Source of the DNA: Tilletia caries
Taxonomy: Eukaryota; Basidiomycota; Exobasidiomycetes; Tilletiales; Tilletiaceae
Direction of reading: 5' to 3'
Length of the DNA: 64,000 bases
Assembly (NCBI GenBank): GCA_032718865.1
Contig: JALUTQ010000003.1
Coordinates: 1,952,001 to 2,016,000 of the forward strand
Positions 44,503-56,033 of this stretch are shown in pieces; within the stretch, counting starts at the first letter, position 1; every line of letters starts with the position of its first letter. The translations under genes and the position numbers were made by a program. Under the pieces are notes generated by a model. It made no database searches. It was not told the DNA's origin and saw nothing but the letters and a program-made list of their open reading frames with translations.

Positions 44503-45310
44503 GGATCAACACGATTGGCCGAAACATCTTCCCACAGCGATGATGGCCTACAATCGAACCAAACACGAGTCAACAGGGCAGAGCCCATACGAGATCGTCT
44601 TTGGACGCCAACCGCGGATCTTTCCTCTAAAACTCATCACTCAGAGATTCAGTGAGCCGGCCGTTCAAGACCTTTCAGATCTCTTCGCCTTACATCAAGA
44701 TGTCCAAACCCAAATCGATCATGCTCAACAAGATCAGAAGACATCATATGATCAAAGACATCAAGATTGGAGACCGAAGGAAGGCGACTGGGTCCTCCTC
44801 AGCTCGGCTCATTACAGGGCACATCTCGATCCCACACAACGAGCCACGGCAAAGCTCGGAGCCAAGTTCTTGGGCCCTTTTAAGGTCCTTCGAGAAGTGA
44901 CGGTCGGTGCATATGAACTAGAGGTTCCCTCTTGGTTTCGAGCCCACAACATCATCTCGATACAAGCTCTGGAACCTTTCCATGGAGATGCGGCCGCCGT
45001 CACTCCTCGCCCGATCTTAGGAACCACAGAAGAAGGAGCCCACAAGGAACGACGAGTTCAAGGCTACCTCGCTCGACGGCCTACTCGTTTCCTGGAAGGG
45101 CAACGCTTTGACTACTTGGTCAATTGGGCGGGAGACATTCGACCCACTTGGCAAAGCGATCAACGACTTCCAGGTCTACTCTGGGCTAGACGGGAGTTCG
45201 AGAAACAAATCAAGTCCCAGCAAAAGATCAAACGTCTCTCTCCCACAGCGGAACTCGTCCTCGAATCAGCAAAGGACAGAGTCGAAGAATTACGAATGCT
45301 GGAGGACTAG
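44503..45310 (+). pseudogene. gypsy pol C-terminus: integrase end and chromodomain
   Basis: Begins in mid-integrase (DQHDWPKHLPTAMMAYNRT; QSPYEIVFGRQPR), then a GPF/Y-type module (ATAKLGAKFLGPFKVL) and a C-terminal chromodomain-like segment (FDYLVNWAGDIRPTWQ; LPGLLWARREFE). Chromodomains direct chromovirus integration to particular chromatin. The stop is at 45308-45310. Confidence 0.8.
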
Positions 45311-45590
45311 GAGGCTCGAGGCGAGCCTGTCTTCTTGGGGGGCAGGTGTGACGGAGCGCGGCTGAGGAACGATAGGAGAGGGATGAGGTAGCTGAAGGAG
45401 AAGGACTGGAGGAGTGAGGACGTGCGAGGGTCTAGAAGTGGCGTTGAGGTTGCTTGTTAGGGGAGTTGGAGAGGCACAGGGAGAGTCAGGCGACTCTATG
45501 AGGATCGGGGCGAGGATCCAACGGAGCTGAGAGAAGGAAATCCTTGTACTCTACCACCACTCCCTCAGATTTACACACATACGAGTCTTG
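45311..45590. other. gypsy 3' border, LTR not recognised
   Basis: A G-rich tract (TTGGGGGGCAGG, about 45338) could be the polypurine tract, with TGTGACGG behind it, but no matching LTR exists upstream of gag. Confidence 0.35.
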
Positions 45591-45865
45591 ATTTCTCCTT
45601 TCACCTGTTCGGTTTCTCCTGTCTTCACAGATTCGGTCACAGTTACCATTTTCAGAGCCTAAAAACAATAGCGTTACGTTCAGAATCAGCAACGTCTTTC
45701 GCCTTTCGGTCTTCCCTTCACGATCGCTGTTCGTCACGACAATCGTGACACGCTGCACGAAAATTCCAGGCCCGTGAGCGCGTGAGCCACGACGCATACA
45801 TACATATGTATGCCCGCGGCCCGGTCGCATCGCTACCGAGATGATGTTGAGTAGCTTCAACAGTT
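45590..45865 (+). repeat. Family D repeat, copy 5 (inverted relative to the others)
   Basis: D core on the plus strand (CGTTACGTTCAGAATCAGCA at about 45674), upstream of A8, so the D-to-A order is kept in the inverted block. Confidence 0.55.
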
Positions 45866-46163
45866 GGCGTTCTCTCCGGCGAGATGAAAGCGTCTGTTCC
45901 GTACGTACATACCAATTACCGCCTTCATTTTCCTCTCCGTTTTCAGTCGGTCCGATTCATGAACGCATGAACACAGAGCAACCTGTTACAGTACAAGCGG
46001 CTTCGGGGCGTTATGAGCGTTCGGGGCGTCCGGGGCGCTCCCCGCCTCATTTTGGAGGGAAGGCGGCAAAACATTCGAAGGTCGCTGTGCTGGTAAGCGA
46101 GTGCTTTCGCATGTCCTTGTGTTGAGTGATGTCGTACAGAACACGTATGTAGATCCAGAGGAA

Positions 46164-46212
46164 AGGTATATATAAATGGGTGCCTGATCACCATCAGGAC
46201 GACATTACAGTC
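46164..46212 (+). promoter_or_regulatory. Family A promoter module (A8)
   Basis: GGTATATATAAATGGG (46166-46180) is followed by the perfect palindrome CCTGATCACCATCAGG (46183-46198) and ACGACATTACAG. With a normal TATA-to-start distance the palindrome would overlap the transcription start. Confidence 0.7.
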
Positions 46213-46323
46213 ACTCACTCACCACTGCCACATCTTCCTTCTCACCCTTCACTTCTGCTTGACGCAGCCAACATTCAAAAAACCTTGACATCGGCCTCGC
46301 CCACACACCAACACATCAACACG

Positions 46324-46899
46324 ATGCAGATCCGTCGCTCCTCCAATCTCACCTTCCTACTTTCGGCCGTCCTCTTCTGCTCGATGGCCGTGACAATCGT
46401 TGCGGCCGCCCCTGTTCCAGCTTCTGCCAGCCCCTATGGTCTTGAGCAGCAGCAGCAACCCGCAGGAGATTTTGTCAGTGAGTAGCTTGATACAGAGATA
46501 TGCAGTAGCAAAAAAAAAACTGTGCTTACACCTTTTTTTTTCAGAGCGAATGGAAATGTCTCCCGAAGAATTCCAGGCGATTGAGAATGCTGAAAGAAAG
46601 TTAGGTAAGCTATCAGGAGGAACGATACGCTGATGATTGTTGTGCTGCGTGTTCACTGTATTTCTGCTACCAATCTTGCACACACAGCGGAGTCGTGGAT
46701 ACGTGTCGGAATCGTCCAGCACGGCTTGGACACCGCCTGGGCCGACGGGATCCAGCGGACGCCTCTAGCTGCGGCTGCCCTGAACAAGCTATACGAGCTT
46801 AGACAGGCGGGAGTTGTGCAAGCGGAAGCCGCACAACAGGAAATGTGGAAGCACTGGGGCAAAACCATCAGCCTCAAGCCTCCCTCGTCCTCGTCATAG
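46324..46899 (+). CDS. Family A small secreted propeptide, copy A8 (141 residues)
   Basis: Exons 46324-46477, 46545-46604 and 46688-46899, introns in phase 1, 142 codons. Signal peptide (TFLLSAVLFCSMAVTIVAA) and a pro-region with a short Gln run (six bases longer than the paralogues). VKR forms across intron 1, followed by MEMSPEEFQAIENAERKL. Exon 3 is helical (LAAAALNKLYELRQAGVVQ) and ends in MWKHWGKTISLKPPSSSS, the best form of the C-terminal motif. It is the only intact copy on the plus strand and the best reference for the family. Function unknown; secreted and Kex2-processed by inference. Confidence 0.87.
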
Positions 46900-46929
46900 G
46901 CTCGCTCCGACATCCCGACATGTAGCCTA

Positions 46930-47180
46930 AAGGCTTGACGCTTGACGTCCAAGAACCATTCGAATCTAGGCCGTTTACCAATGCTCGTTATAGCATGGCT
47001 GATTGTATCCACTCCCCTGCGCCCCTTTCTCGCACGAATCCTATATCCTGTCCTCCTCCATCCTTCCGTCTTCATGAGCAATACTCCTGCGCTTGCTTTC
47101 CAAAAAGAACCATCCCTACGATGAGAGGAAGCGGAGTTTGATTGAAGAGAAAAGCTGTATTCTCTATTTCTCAATGTCAT
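46930..47180 (+). repeat. Family A 3' flank, copy 4
   Basis: Nearly identical to the reverse complement of 25330-25560. Confidence 0.65.
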
Positions 47181-48345
47181 GAAGTAGTCATAAGAACGAA
47201 CAGGTTCGGGTTCGGCAGTCCTTGCGAAGCAGAACCAAAACGGCTCTCCGAGCGCAAGGATGACAGCAAAACAATGGCCGTGAGGGCGCCGTTGAGCGAG
47301 AGTCCGCGATGGTGAGGGGTGTTCAAAGCGGCAGTCCACTACTGTACATCGCGTTGTGCTGCTATTGGAGCTTCTGCTGCCCCATTTGCAACCGTTTTCC
47401 TTCGTCAGCAGGTTTCTCAACGATTTCGAACACTAGAATCCAGCAGGAACCAGGTCGTTCACCATGAAACTATTGTCTTTCTCAATCAGATTTGGCAGAG
47501 GTCTTCAGTGCCCGTACCACCGATGTTGTTTCCTGCTGCTACCACTGGTGCATTTTCCTCCAATGCTTGCTAATGTAGACTTCTTGCTGTAACATTCCAC
47601 ATTGCCTCTTTGGTCTTTATAAACCGCTGTCCCAGTCGTATAATGAGCCCGAGCACGGTCAAAGCTGTGAGCAGTTCTGTGGACAGGGGGATACATGGGT
47701 CAGAACATAGCCTCCACGGTCTCATACTGAATCTGTACCTCTCCTCCCGGATGGAATGTCTGTCTTCCTCACTCAAATGCTGCCTCATTCGCAATATATA
47801 GAGGTACTCACAGTCGATATCGACCGCGGTACCTATATCGAACTGGGCAGCCATCGATGATCTTGCAGAGGCGACCGTCTGAGAAACATCCTGCTTGACC
47901 GAGAAGCCAAAGAACAAGAAGCGGTGAACGTAGAGAGAACGTTTTTACGAGTATGTAGGGCTTAACGCCTTCCCCGCAGGAAGCTACGTCAGAAGGAACG
48001 CTTTATAGGTGCACGTACGGGAGCGGAGATGCAACTCACCCCGCCAGTACAGCAGAATGCTTGAATCGCACACACACACACACATCGATCATCGTTCTTG
48101 CATTCATCCCACGTGCCAGACTGGCGGGGTCAGCGAGCGGGCTGGTCGACGTTGGGGCTGTTACAGCCGCCGATGCTGCTGAGATCGATATCGGGGCTGG
48201 GCGAGGATGACGGTTCCAGAAATGTCTTCAGAGACGGAAGCCGATGTGCGCTACCGCAAAGCGGCAGGGTATCAAGGAGGAGTAGGAGGGAGGGAAAGCT
48301 GAAGTATCAGGTAAAAACGTCGTCTGTTATCCTGAGAAAGGAGAC
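47180..48345 (-). pseudogene. Family C copy 4
   Basis: The leader (FPSLLLLLDTLPLCG) and cysteine part are in one frame here, but a TGA interrupts it after SPNVDQPAR, where copy 1 has a Gly codon. No ATG stands at the expected start (ATAACA instead). The middle exon is readable (DQRGNVECYSKKSTL); the last exon is frameshifted. The 3' end faces A8, as in the other units. Confidence 0.5.
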
Positions 48346-48879
48346 GGGGTATTGTGAAGACAGTGATATCAGACTAAATTGTGTCTTAAACACAGCAAGT
48401 GCGGGTGTCAGAATTCTCAACCAACTTCACCACTCTGAATAGCGCACGCTGATGGAGCGGGTTGGTAGGAAATAAATCACTGATTCGAGTCCCGGTGCGT
48501 TCTGTTCGGTCTGGTGTCTTGTGAGGTGTGCTGGTCGGCCTTGAGCTGGAGCATGGTCAGTGTGTAGTGCTTATGGTCGCCCGACAATTGATACGCTTCT
48601 ATGATCATGCACAGACCTGATTTTGTGCTCCTCCGCTCCTCCCTCCCTCCCACAGTTCGCCCCTCCCGCCGTGAATCGAAGGCGGGCGACCCGGTGTGCT
48701 CCTCTTCCCGTTCACGCTCCACTGAGTGCACGCTCCGCTTCTACTGACGGCTTTTCGAAGGAGCAGTGAGCACCATGTTCGGTCATGGACGCGGCACAGA
48801 TGATCGATCCTTACTTAGGAATGGACCATGAAAATACTCTTCTCATCGAGCCTATGTAGAAGAAAATCGTTGCCGCAAT

Positions 48880-49520
48880 CAATGAAAGAGCGAGAGATCC
48901 ATCTGTACCGGTTTCGGACGCACGGACGATCCGTCGGCTGCGCCCAAGTCGGACAGTGGGGAGAGTCGACGGCGGTGCAATATCGGAGCCAGTTGACTCG
49001 ATGGTGATACGCATCGAGCAACGCTCCGCCTCATTCTCATTTCGAGGCCCTGCAAATTTCCTTCCTTCGCAGCAGGAAGCTCGCAGGACTGGCCCACCAT
49101 CTTCTCCCCCTTCGCACTCTCACCGCTCGTCGCTTTCCTACTCACTCTCGAGTGTGTACGAACGTCCATTGCCTTCTCTTCAGTCTCGTTGCTTTCTATC
49201 CACACCCTCCGCACCCTCTTCTCGTTCTCGCATCTCGTTTCGTTTCTCAGAACGTTTCTTCTTTCCTCTCCGCGTTTGCACTCAACGCTTTTCTCGATGC
49301 TCCACTCTCGTTTCTTCTGGCGCCGGCTTGTAGTACGTTTACCATTCGGTCCTGCGTCGCTCAGTGGTCCCGCCCGCCCAGGGCGACCCACGATCGCGCT
49401 CGACACGAACGTAATCGAGCCCGCGCCCACCCACCTGGGGTGGGTCTTTCCCATGTTCCTTCATGGTCGCTATCAGACTGAAGCCACCTGGGAGACTGCG
49501 GGTGTGCAGCTTTCATCGTT
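48880..49520. repeat. Dispersed repeat R1, copy 2
   Basis: See 12240-12850. The CCCACC/GGTGGG hairpin (about 49426-49445) keeps its stem while the loop base differs. Confidence 0.6.
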
Positions 49521-50315
49521 CATCGCTCATCGCTCATCGTTCATTGAAGAGACAGGCTGCGTTCCCAGTTATCCAATTTGTCAACCCATCGAAGCAAGGC
49601 ATGAATCAAAACAGAGAGGAAACCCTTGAATTTGTATGAGAGTAAAAGGTACAGTTGGAGGAGGAAAGGCGGGCAGAGCGAGGAGTCGAGAGTTCAGTTC
49701 AGTCAAGATAAAGAGTCTTGCTTTGGGTTGGATGCGGGGCCGAGGGGGGCAGCGGGGGGACAAGGACGAAGACGAGGACGAGGCGAGACCGAGATCAAAG
49801 GAGTTGAGGTGTGCGGACCGATAAAGCAACAATGTGGAAGGGGTTTGGGGCGGGGTACTTGAGCCGAAAGCGAACAAGGTTGAAGAGTAGGCAGAGAGGA
49901 GGGCCGAGGGCGTGAGTAAGGTCCATGTCGTGAATGAAGCCGCATGGCCGTTGGACCGATGTCCAGCTCCATGAAACTCGCCAGTAGGGTGTCAAAGCGG
50001 CGGGAGCGGGCCTGTGGCGTTGATGGGCGTTGGGGAGTCTGGGAACCAGAAGAGGAACCGACGCCCCGAAGAACGAGGCAGGACCTACGAGCGAACATAG
50101 AGAGGGACTGTGAGAGATAGAGCCGCGCCAGGAAACCGATAAGAAAAAGCACCGATGCAGAGTTCGTAGCGGATCCAAAGGGAGAAGGGGGAAGGCCAAC
50201 TGAGCTCCCCAGGGGGGCTGCATCAGTGGCCAGTGCCAAGTGTTCGTTGTAGAAATGAGAAGTCGGTCGTCCGTTGGTCGCAGTCGAAGGGTAAGGTGAG
50301 GCGTTTCCTCCTATT
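49520..50315. other. Spacer, possibly 3' UTR of atg1
   Basis: A minus frame at 49703-50239 is open, but its composition (Ser/Pro/Arg) looks like antisense of low-complexity sequence. No supported gene. Confidence 0.4.
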
Positions 50316-51382
50316 TCAGTTTTGCACGGGCGTCAGGGGCGCCCGTAAAGCCTGAAGTCGTTTCGAGATGCTTCGCACGACTTCGATAAAGAAAAGATCG
50401 AAGGCTGATGTCAGTAAAAGGAGCCCAACTCCCACTTTCCCTCCCAGAGAGTTCGGACGGGTATTCAAGTTCAAGAAAACAAAACTCACATTTCTCAACC
50501 GTGATGACCGAAGTTTCCGACAGGGCCATGTCCTGCTCGCTCGGATCCAGGAGCGTAAGCAACATCGTATGCGCCGTCTCGTACGCCAGGACACAGTTGC
50601 CTCTGTCCCAACCGACGCCTTCCCTGTTGTTCTCCATCTCGTCGACGGCGGCCACTCGTGCCTAACGGGAGAGAGGTTTGAAGCAGTGTTAGTCTCCAAA
50701 TTTCGCCAAGTCTATCAGCCGGCCCAGGGGGCCGGTACTTACAATCTCGAGAGCCCGGTCGAAGATCAGTTTGTCGGTGTCTTGGGCTGATTCTGGCAGG
50801 TCGCCACTTCGAACTTTGGCAAATTCGACCTTCTCGTACGTGTCGTTGAACCGCGTCCGCAACCATTGCACAGCTAGATAGAACAAAAAACAAATGAAGC
50901 ATGCTGTCAGTACCTTCCAGGACCGGATCTTCTTTCCATAATATAAGTGTTTCAGACTCACCATCATTCGTCTCCGCCGACATCGAGCCCGCATCGCGCG
51001 AATGCACATCCAAAAACGTCCTCACCATATTCATCCCCCGCTGAATGAAATTCAACGCCCGAATATGCAACATCAGCGCCTCCGTCGCCGCCAATTCCGC
51101 CGGCGTCGGAGCTCGACTATACCCCCCACCGCCAGGACTGGTCATACCCGTTGTTACCCCCTGCACCTGCTGCGCGTACTCCGGCCCCGAGGGTGGTCCG
51201 GGCGGGGGAGAGGGTATGGTCTGCGGGATGGAGGACGAGGACTCGGATCGTCGACTGATGTAGCGCGGTACGGAGCCCGTGCCCATCCCCATCCCTGGCT
51301 CCACAGCACCGGGCTGAGCACCACCCCAGCCCATCCGAGGCGAGCCCGAATACGTGGCGGGCCCCATACCCATGCCCATACC

Positions 51383-51421
<39 letters not shown>

Positions 51422-51424
51422 ACC

Positions 51425-51464
<40 letters not shown>

Positions 51465-53728
51465 TCCATGCCCGTTCCTGAGGTCGAGTAGGACGAGGGC
51501 CCAGGGATACCTACGGCGCCAGCGCCGGCGCCGGTATAGGCTGGGTCCATGGGATCGCTGGTAGGCGTCGCTCCCAGGAAGCTCGGTGGTTGGTGTGGTC
51601 CAACAGGGAAGAAGGCGGCCAGCCGAGAGTCTCCAAATTCAGATAGGACGAATGCTTTCTGGCCTAAATCTTCGAGGGTGGCGAGTAGACCGGCCTGTGG
51701 GAGTAGGAGAGGGAAGGGTCGAAGGGAGAATTCAAAGCGTAAATATGGCCGGGTCTACTTCTGGGAAAAAAGAGGCATGTGGGAAAGGGACTCACAACAG
51801 CAGGATCATGCCCCTCGCCCGGCCGCGTCGCAAGCAACCGCCTCTGACTCTGCATCCGCATCAACGCCGCGGCCCCCCTCAGACTCATCCCCGTCGGCAC
51901 CCCAAACAACTTCACACTCGCCATACTAATCGCCCGCGCAAGCGAGCTACTCGACGAAGCAGGCACACTCGTCCCGCCCTGGTTGATACTGATCGCGCCC
52001 GGGTGCTGATATGGATGCCCCCCGCCGGCGCCGACGCCGACGCCGCTGCCGAGACTGCTGGGTGAGAAGCCCATCAGGCTCGGGCGCGGGGAGTGCTGTT
52101 GCTGCGCGAGCGCGATGGGGTGTGAGATCGATTGGGCGCGGGTGTGAGGGACGGAGGGAGGGGACGGGTTCGGTGGTGCCTGTTGGTTTGGTAACGGTGG
52201 ACTTGGTCGACTGGGCGAGGCTTGAAACTCATCTGCCAGCGCGTTCACTTCTACATTGCGCTTTTCGATCAGTACGTAGGCATCGTCGGTCGATCCGGAG
52301 CCTTCGTCGACCATGTCTTGTGGCTCTGACTCTGGCTCTGGCTGTGGTTCTGGATGTGGTTCTGGCTGTTGTTGTTGTTGTGGCGGTAGCGATACTTGCG
52401 GCTGTGGTGCGGGTTCCTGTTGTGCCTCCATAGCGTGGGGATGGGAGTTTGAGCGTGTCTCGCTAGCAGGCGGTGCGCGGATTTGCGACGGTGAGGGCCC
52501 GCGTTCCTTAGGTGGCGAGATCGTGGTGCTAACTTCCAAACCGGCAACACTTGCGCGCAGCTCGAGGCGCTGAATGACCGGACTGCGGAAGAAGTGCTCA
52601 AAGGACATGCGCTCGACGGCATTGCGCTTCAAGAGAGCGCGAATGAGCATCTTGATATCCTCGGCAATGTGGTGAGCTGGCAGCAAGGGTCGCTCGCCAT
52701 TCTGTGCCCTGCGAGCATTCTCGCGGGCAATGGAGCTGGCTGCACGTTCGTCTGGGAACTTGATTCGGTCCTCTGTTCGCTCGATCTTGCGCAGGAGTTC
52801 GATGTGGTTTGAGGCGCGGAAAGGTGCCTTGCCGACGGCCATTTCGTGGAGGACAGCACCGACGGACCAGAGGTCTGCTTTTGCATCATACTTTTCGTAG
52901 CGCAGGATCTCGGGCGCCATGTACAGGCTGCGGGGGGGAAACAGAGGCCGAGAATGTGAGTTTGTAAGACTAGCGCAGTGGAAAGTAGGACAAAACGTAC
53001 GGAGATCCGCAGAGAGTTTCTGCAAGGGAAGCTGCGGGCAAAGATCGTGCAAAGCCAAAATCGGCTACCTTGAGCTGATGAATGCCACGAGGGTGTCCCG
53101 CGCGGAGGAAATCGAGCTCGGGGGGCTGCAGCAATAGATTTTGTGGCTTGATATCCCGATGGACGATATTCATAGCGCGCATGAACTCGATTGCAGAGGC
53201 GAGCTGTGAAAGAAAGCTGCGTACGACGGCTTCGTTGAGGCCGCCGTCGGGAGGATGTGGGTAGGCGGCCTGTGCGAGGTCGAAGGAGGAGGACTGGTGG
53301 GAATCAGCGAGGGAGTCGGCTGAGATCTGGCCGCGCTTCTTGATATAGCCGGAGAGATCGCCGCAGGAGCAGTAGGCCATGACGAGGTAGATATGCGACT
53401 CTGTCTTGAGACGGTCGCGGAGGTCGACGATGTTTGGGTGTTGAATGGACTTGAGGATGGCGATCTCGCTGTCTAGGTTTTCGAGCAGCTTTGCGGTGAG
53501 CTTCTTGCGGGTGACGACCTTGATGGCGGCGGGCTCGTTTGTGTACTGCAGAGAGAGGGAGAAGGTGTTCAGTGGCAACTGGCAATCGGAGATGCTTATG
53601 CTATAGGAGACAACATACCTGATGATAAGCCTTGACGACGACGGCGAAGGAGCCCTTGCCGATCTCCCTTCCGAGTCGGTATCCGCCGATGAGCTGATGC
53701 TGGTTCCCGCCTGCGCCTGCGCTGTCCC

Positions 53729-53764
<36 letters not shown>

Positions 53765-53780
53765 CATGCTGGCGACTCAT
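50316..53780 (-). CDS. atg1: Atg1/ULK-type autophagy serine/threonine kinase, 979 residues
   Basis: Seven exons: 53780-53619, 53545-53001, 52927-51796, 51694-50962, 50873-50743, 50661-50490 and 50380-50316, 980 codons. After a poly-Gln N-terminus the kinase domain shows GKGSFAVV (about residue 41), AAIK (K63), HRDIKPQN (183-190), DFG (216-218) and [12 protein letters not shown] at the exon 2/3 junction. A long Pro/Gln/Ser-rich disordered middle follows. The C-terminal helices ([50 protein letters not shown]) fit the tandem MIT region that binds Atg13. Atg1 starts autophagosome formation at the phagophore assembly site. Exon 4 contains a Gly-Met dipeptide repeat not expected in this family. 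The start was chosen because it keeps the glycine loop in frame. Confidence 0.93.
51361..51470 (-). repeat. Coding microsatellite, (GGCATG)n giving Gly-Met repeats
   Basis: About 18 tandem hexamers, CCCATG on the plus strand with a few CCCATA variants, inside atg1 exon 4. Always in frame. Confidence 0.95.
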
Positions 53781-54259
53781 GACAGGCAGTACTCAGTCGG
53801 TGAGTGAGTAGTGAGTAAGCGAGTGAATGGGACACGGCCACTGATGCGCTGGCTGCGCTCGAGCTCGAGGTTGGGCGTGCAGCGTGCGCACAGAAAGAGA
53901 GAGAGAGAGAGAGAAGCTGTGCTCCTCCTGCTCCTCGTCGTCGTCGTTGGTCAGTGTACAGTAAGCACAAGAAAGCTGAGTCCCCGAACTGTGTATGGTA
54001 GCGAGCTTGCAATTAATTGGCTTTGGCTTGCTCTTGTGACAGGTTCTCCTCGCTCTCGCTGCGTACATACAGAAAGACCATCACCACCCGCGCCTCGGCT
54101 CTCGCTCCTGCTCGCTGCTCTCCCGTCTCGCCGCGCTGCGCTGCTCCCAGGCGGAACCGACATACTCGCGCCCGACCCAGCCGCTGCCAGCCGCGAGGCA
54201 CGCTCCCCATATTGCAGCACGGCCCACCCCACAGTCGGAAGCTCATCAGACATCTGCGA
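53781..54259. promoter_or_regulatory. Divergent atg1/DUF218 intergenic region
   Basis: 479 bases between the two divergent starts, with a (GA)n tract at about 53888-53912. Readings into it lack ATG codons. Probable bidirectional promoter. Confidence 0.5.
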
Positions 54260-56033
54260 ATGCTGCCTCGGCCAGGAAGAGGTCCCCTGATCTCCTCGCT
54301 CGCCGCAAAGGCAACCAGCATCAGCCAGGGCGCAGGAACAGGCGCAGCCACAGGAACAACCAGCCCTGGAACAGGAACAGGCGCAGGCACAGGCACAGGC
54401 ACCGGCACCAGCAGCCCCATCGGGAACGGGAACGGCATCATGCTTCGCTCCTACGCTGCCAACTCAGCAGCAGCAGGGGGAGGCTCAAGCGCAGGCGGCA
54501 GTCCCAACCCCGTCCTCAGAGATCGTCTCGCTGCCCGCTCCCGCGTCACCAACCTCGGCGTCGTACTCCTCATCGCATTCCTCGCACTCAGTGTCCTCGT
54601 CAACCTGCGCACGATGTTCGTCCTCCACAAGTCAAGGTCCTCCTTCCGCGGCATCCCTCCGCCTGGCTTTGGCTCCTGGGAGTCCTTCCACGGCCTCAGC
54701 CCAGAGTCACTACGCATCACAGCCGCGGACCCCATCAATGGCACACAGGATGTGAACCATCTCGTCCTCGTAGTCGGACACGCCGTATGGGGTGAGTGTA
54801 AACCCCCCGGCGCGCGCGCAGAGCTTCGTACTGGGTAAATGCTTTAACTTCCTCGCTTCCTTCCCATTCATTCAACAGCCGGCTGCGAGTTCTCTGGAAA
54901 GGACTCGGACGCAAACTGGATTCTCGAACAATATCAGCGCGGAGGGTCTGCAAAGACATATTGGAAGCACATTCAGCGCGGCCTTGAAATCGCAAACGAA
55001 GACCCAACAGCCCTGCTCGTCTTTAGCGGGTGAGTTACCAATCTTCCAAAGAAGATTCGGGCGTACCCTAGCTGACTGGGATATGACCTCTTCCAGTGGG
55101 CAAACAAGACCACAGTCCCTCCAAACAGAGGCCGAGTCCTACTTCTCCCTAGCAGTCTCCTCAGGAGAGAAACTGCCAACACTGCCCCACGTCGACCAGG
55201 CCAAGGCCATCTCACACGACTCCATCGGGGCCGAGAACGAGTCGACAGGCGACCAAGCCGTCGTCGGCACAGGCGCACACGCAAACGCAGCCGTAGCCAC
55301 CCACAATGCCCCCCTCGGTCTCCAGGGCCTCCGCATGACGACAGAGAACTACGCCCTGGACTCGTTCCAGAACCTGCTCTTCTCCTTCGCTCGCTTCCGC
55401 GAATATACGGGACACTACCCGGAACGGATCACCGTCGTCGGCTATAATGTCAAGCGGGCCCGCTTTGAGGAACTCCATGCCAAGGCCATTCGATGGAGCA
55501 CCAAGGCCATGTGGTCCTCCAAAAAGAGGTGGACCTATGTCGGCATTGACGACGAGGGCATCTCTGCCGCGGCGGCAAAGTTGCAGGGCGATGGAGAGTA
55601 TCTGCGCGGATACAGCTGGTTCTCCAAGGACATGTACGGCTGTCACGGCAACCTCTTGGTACGTATTTTCCTCACACCTCGGGCTTGCTCATTCGCCCAA
55701 TTCTTCTACTAACAAAATCTGGAAATCTAATAGGAAAAGCGAAAGAAACGGAACCCAACAAGACGTTTCCACCCCTACTTCACCTCCACGCCAGAGATCG
55801 CCGACCTGCTCGACTGGTGTCCGGCCCCCGACAGCGGTCTCCAAGGCATCTACCGCGGCAGTCTGCCCTGGGACCCCCGTGTGAGCGGGCCCGATGGCGG
55901 CTGGGGACGCGGGGCCGTGCAGTATAAAGAGGAGCTCAAGCAGAACGGGTGGCGGCCGTTGGGTGGCGGGCCGGATAGTAAGAAGGAGTGGTTCTCTTGG
56001 GTTCAGGTGGGGCCGGAGCGGCCGTACAAGTGA
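54260..56033 (+). CDS. DUF218-domain membrane protein, 514 residues
   Basis: Exons 54260-54791, 54879-55029, 55097-55658 and 55734-56033, 515 codons. A Gly/Thr-repeat N-terminus (GTGAGTGTGTGTSS), then one membrane segment at about residues 98-121 (NLGVVLLIAFLALSVLVNL), then the DUF218 fold: HLVLVVGHAVW, WILEQYQRGGS, ALLVFSGG, RMTTENYALDSFQNLLFS and ITVVGYNVKRARF. Fungal DUF218 proteins are widespread single-pass proteins of unknown biochemistry; bacterial relatives include SanA and YdcF. The catalytic part probably faces the lumen. ATG 54260 is the first in frame; ATG 54440 is an alternative start. Only the N-terminal repeat length is unusual. Confidence 0.88.

Larger units (their letters stand above)
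38325..45310 (+). mobile_element. Ty3/gypsy chromovirus-like retrotransposon, internal region with two nested insertions
   Basis: One gag-pol reading frame is spread over 38325-40242, 40605-43859 and 44503-45310, cut by a TRIM and a hAT-type MITE. Domain order (gag, protease, reverse transcriptase, RNase H, integrase, chromodomain) defines Ty3/gypsy chromoviruses. No matching LTRs, primer-binding site or target duplication could be found, so the ends are lost or too diverged. With both insertions removed I see no further stop, so decay is otherwise slight. Confidence 0.85.

Noticed and set aside
48434..48495. Possible tRNA with B-box GATTCGAGTCC
   Set aside because: A-box is poor and stems fail; kept only as part of the note on tRNA-like modules.
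52970..53767. Ser/Asn-rich N-terminus (MSNSNSN) for the kinase gene
   Set aside because: Wrong frame of exon 1. The frame starting at 53780 gives the glycine-rich loop needed for the kinase.
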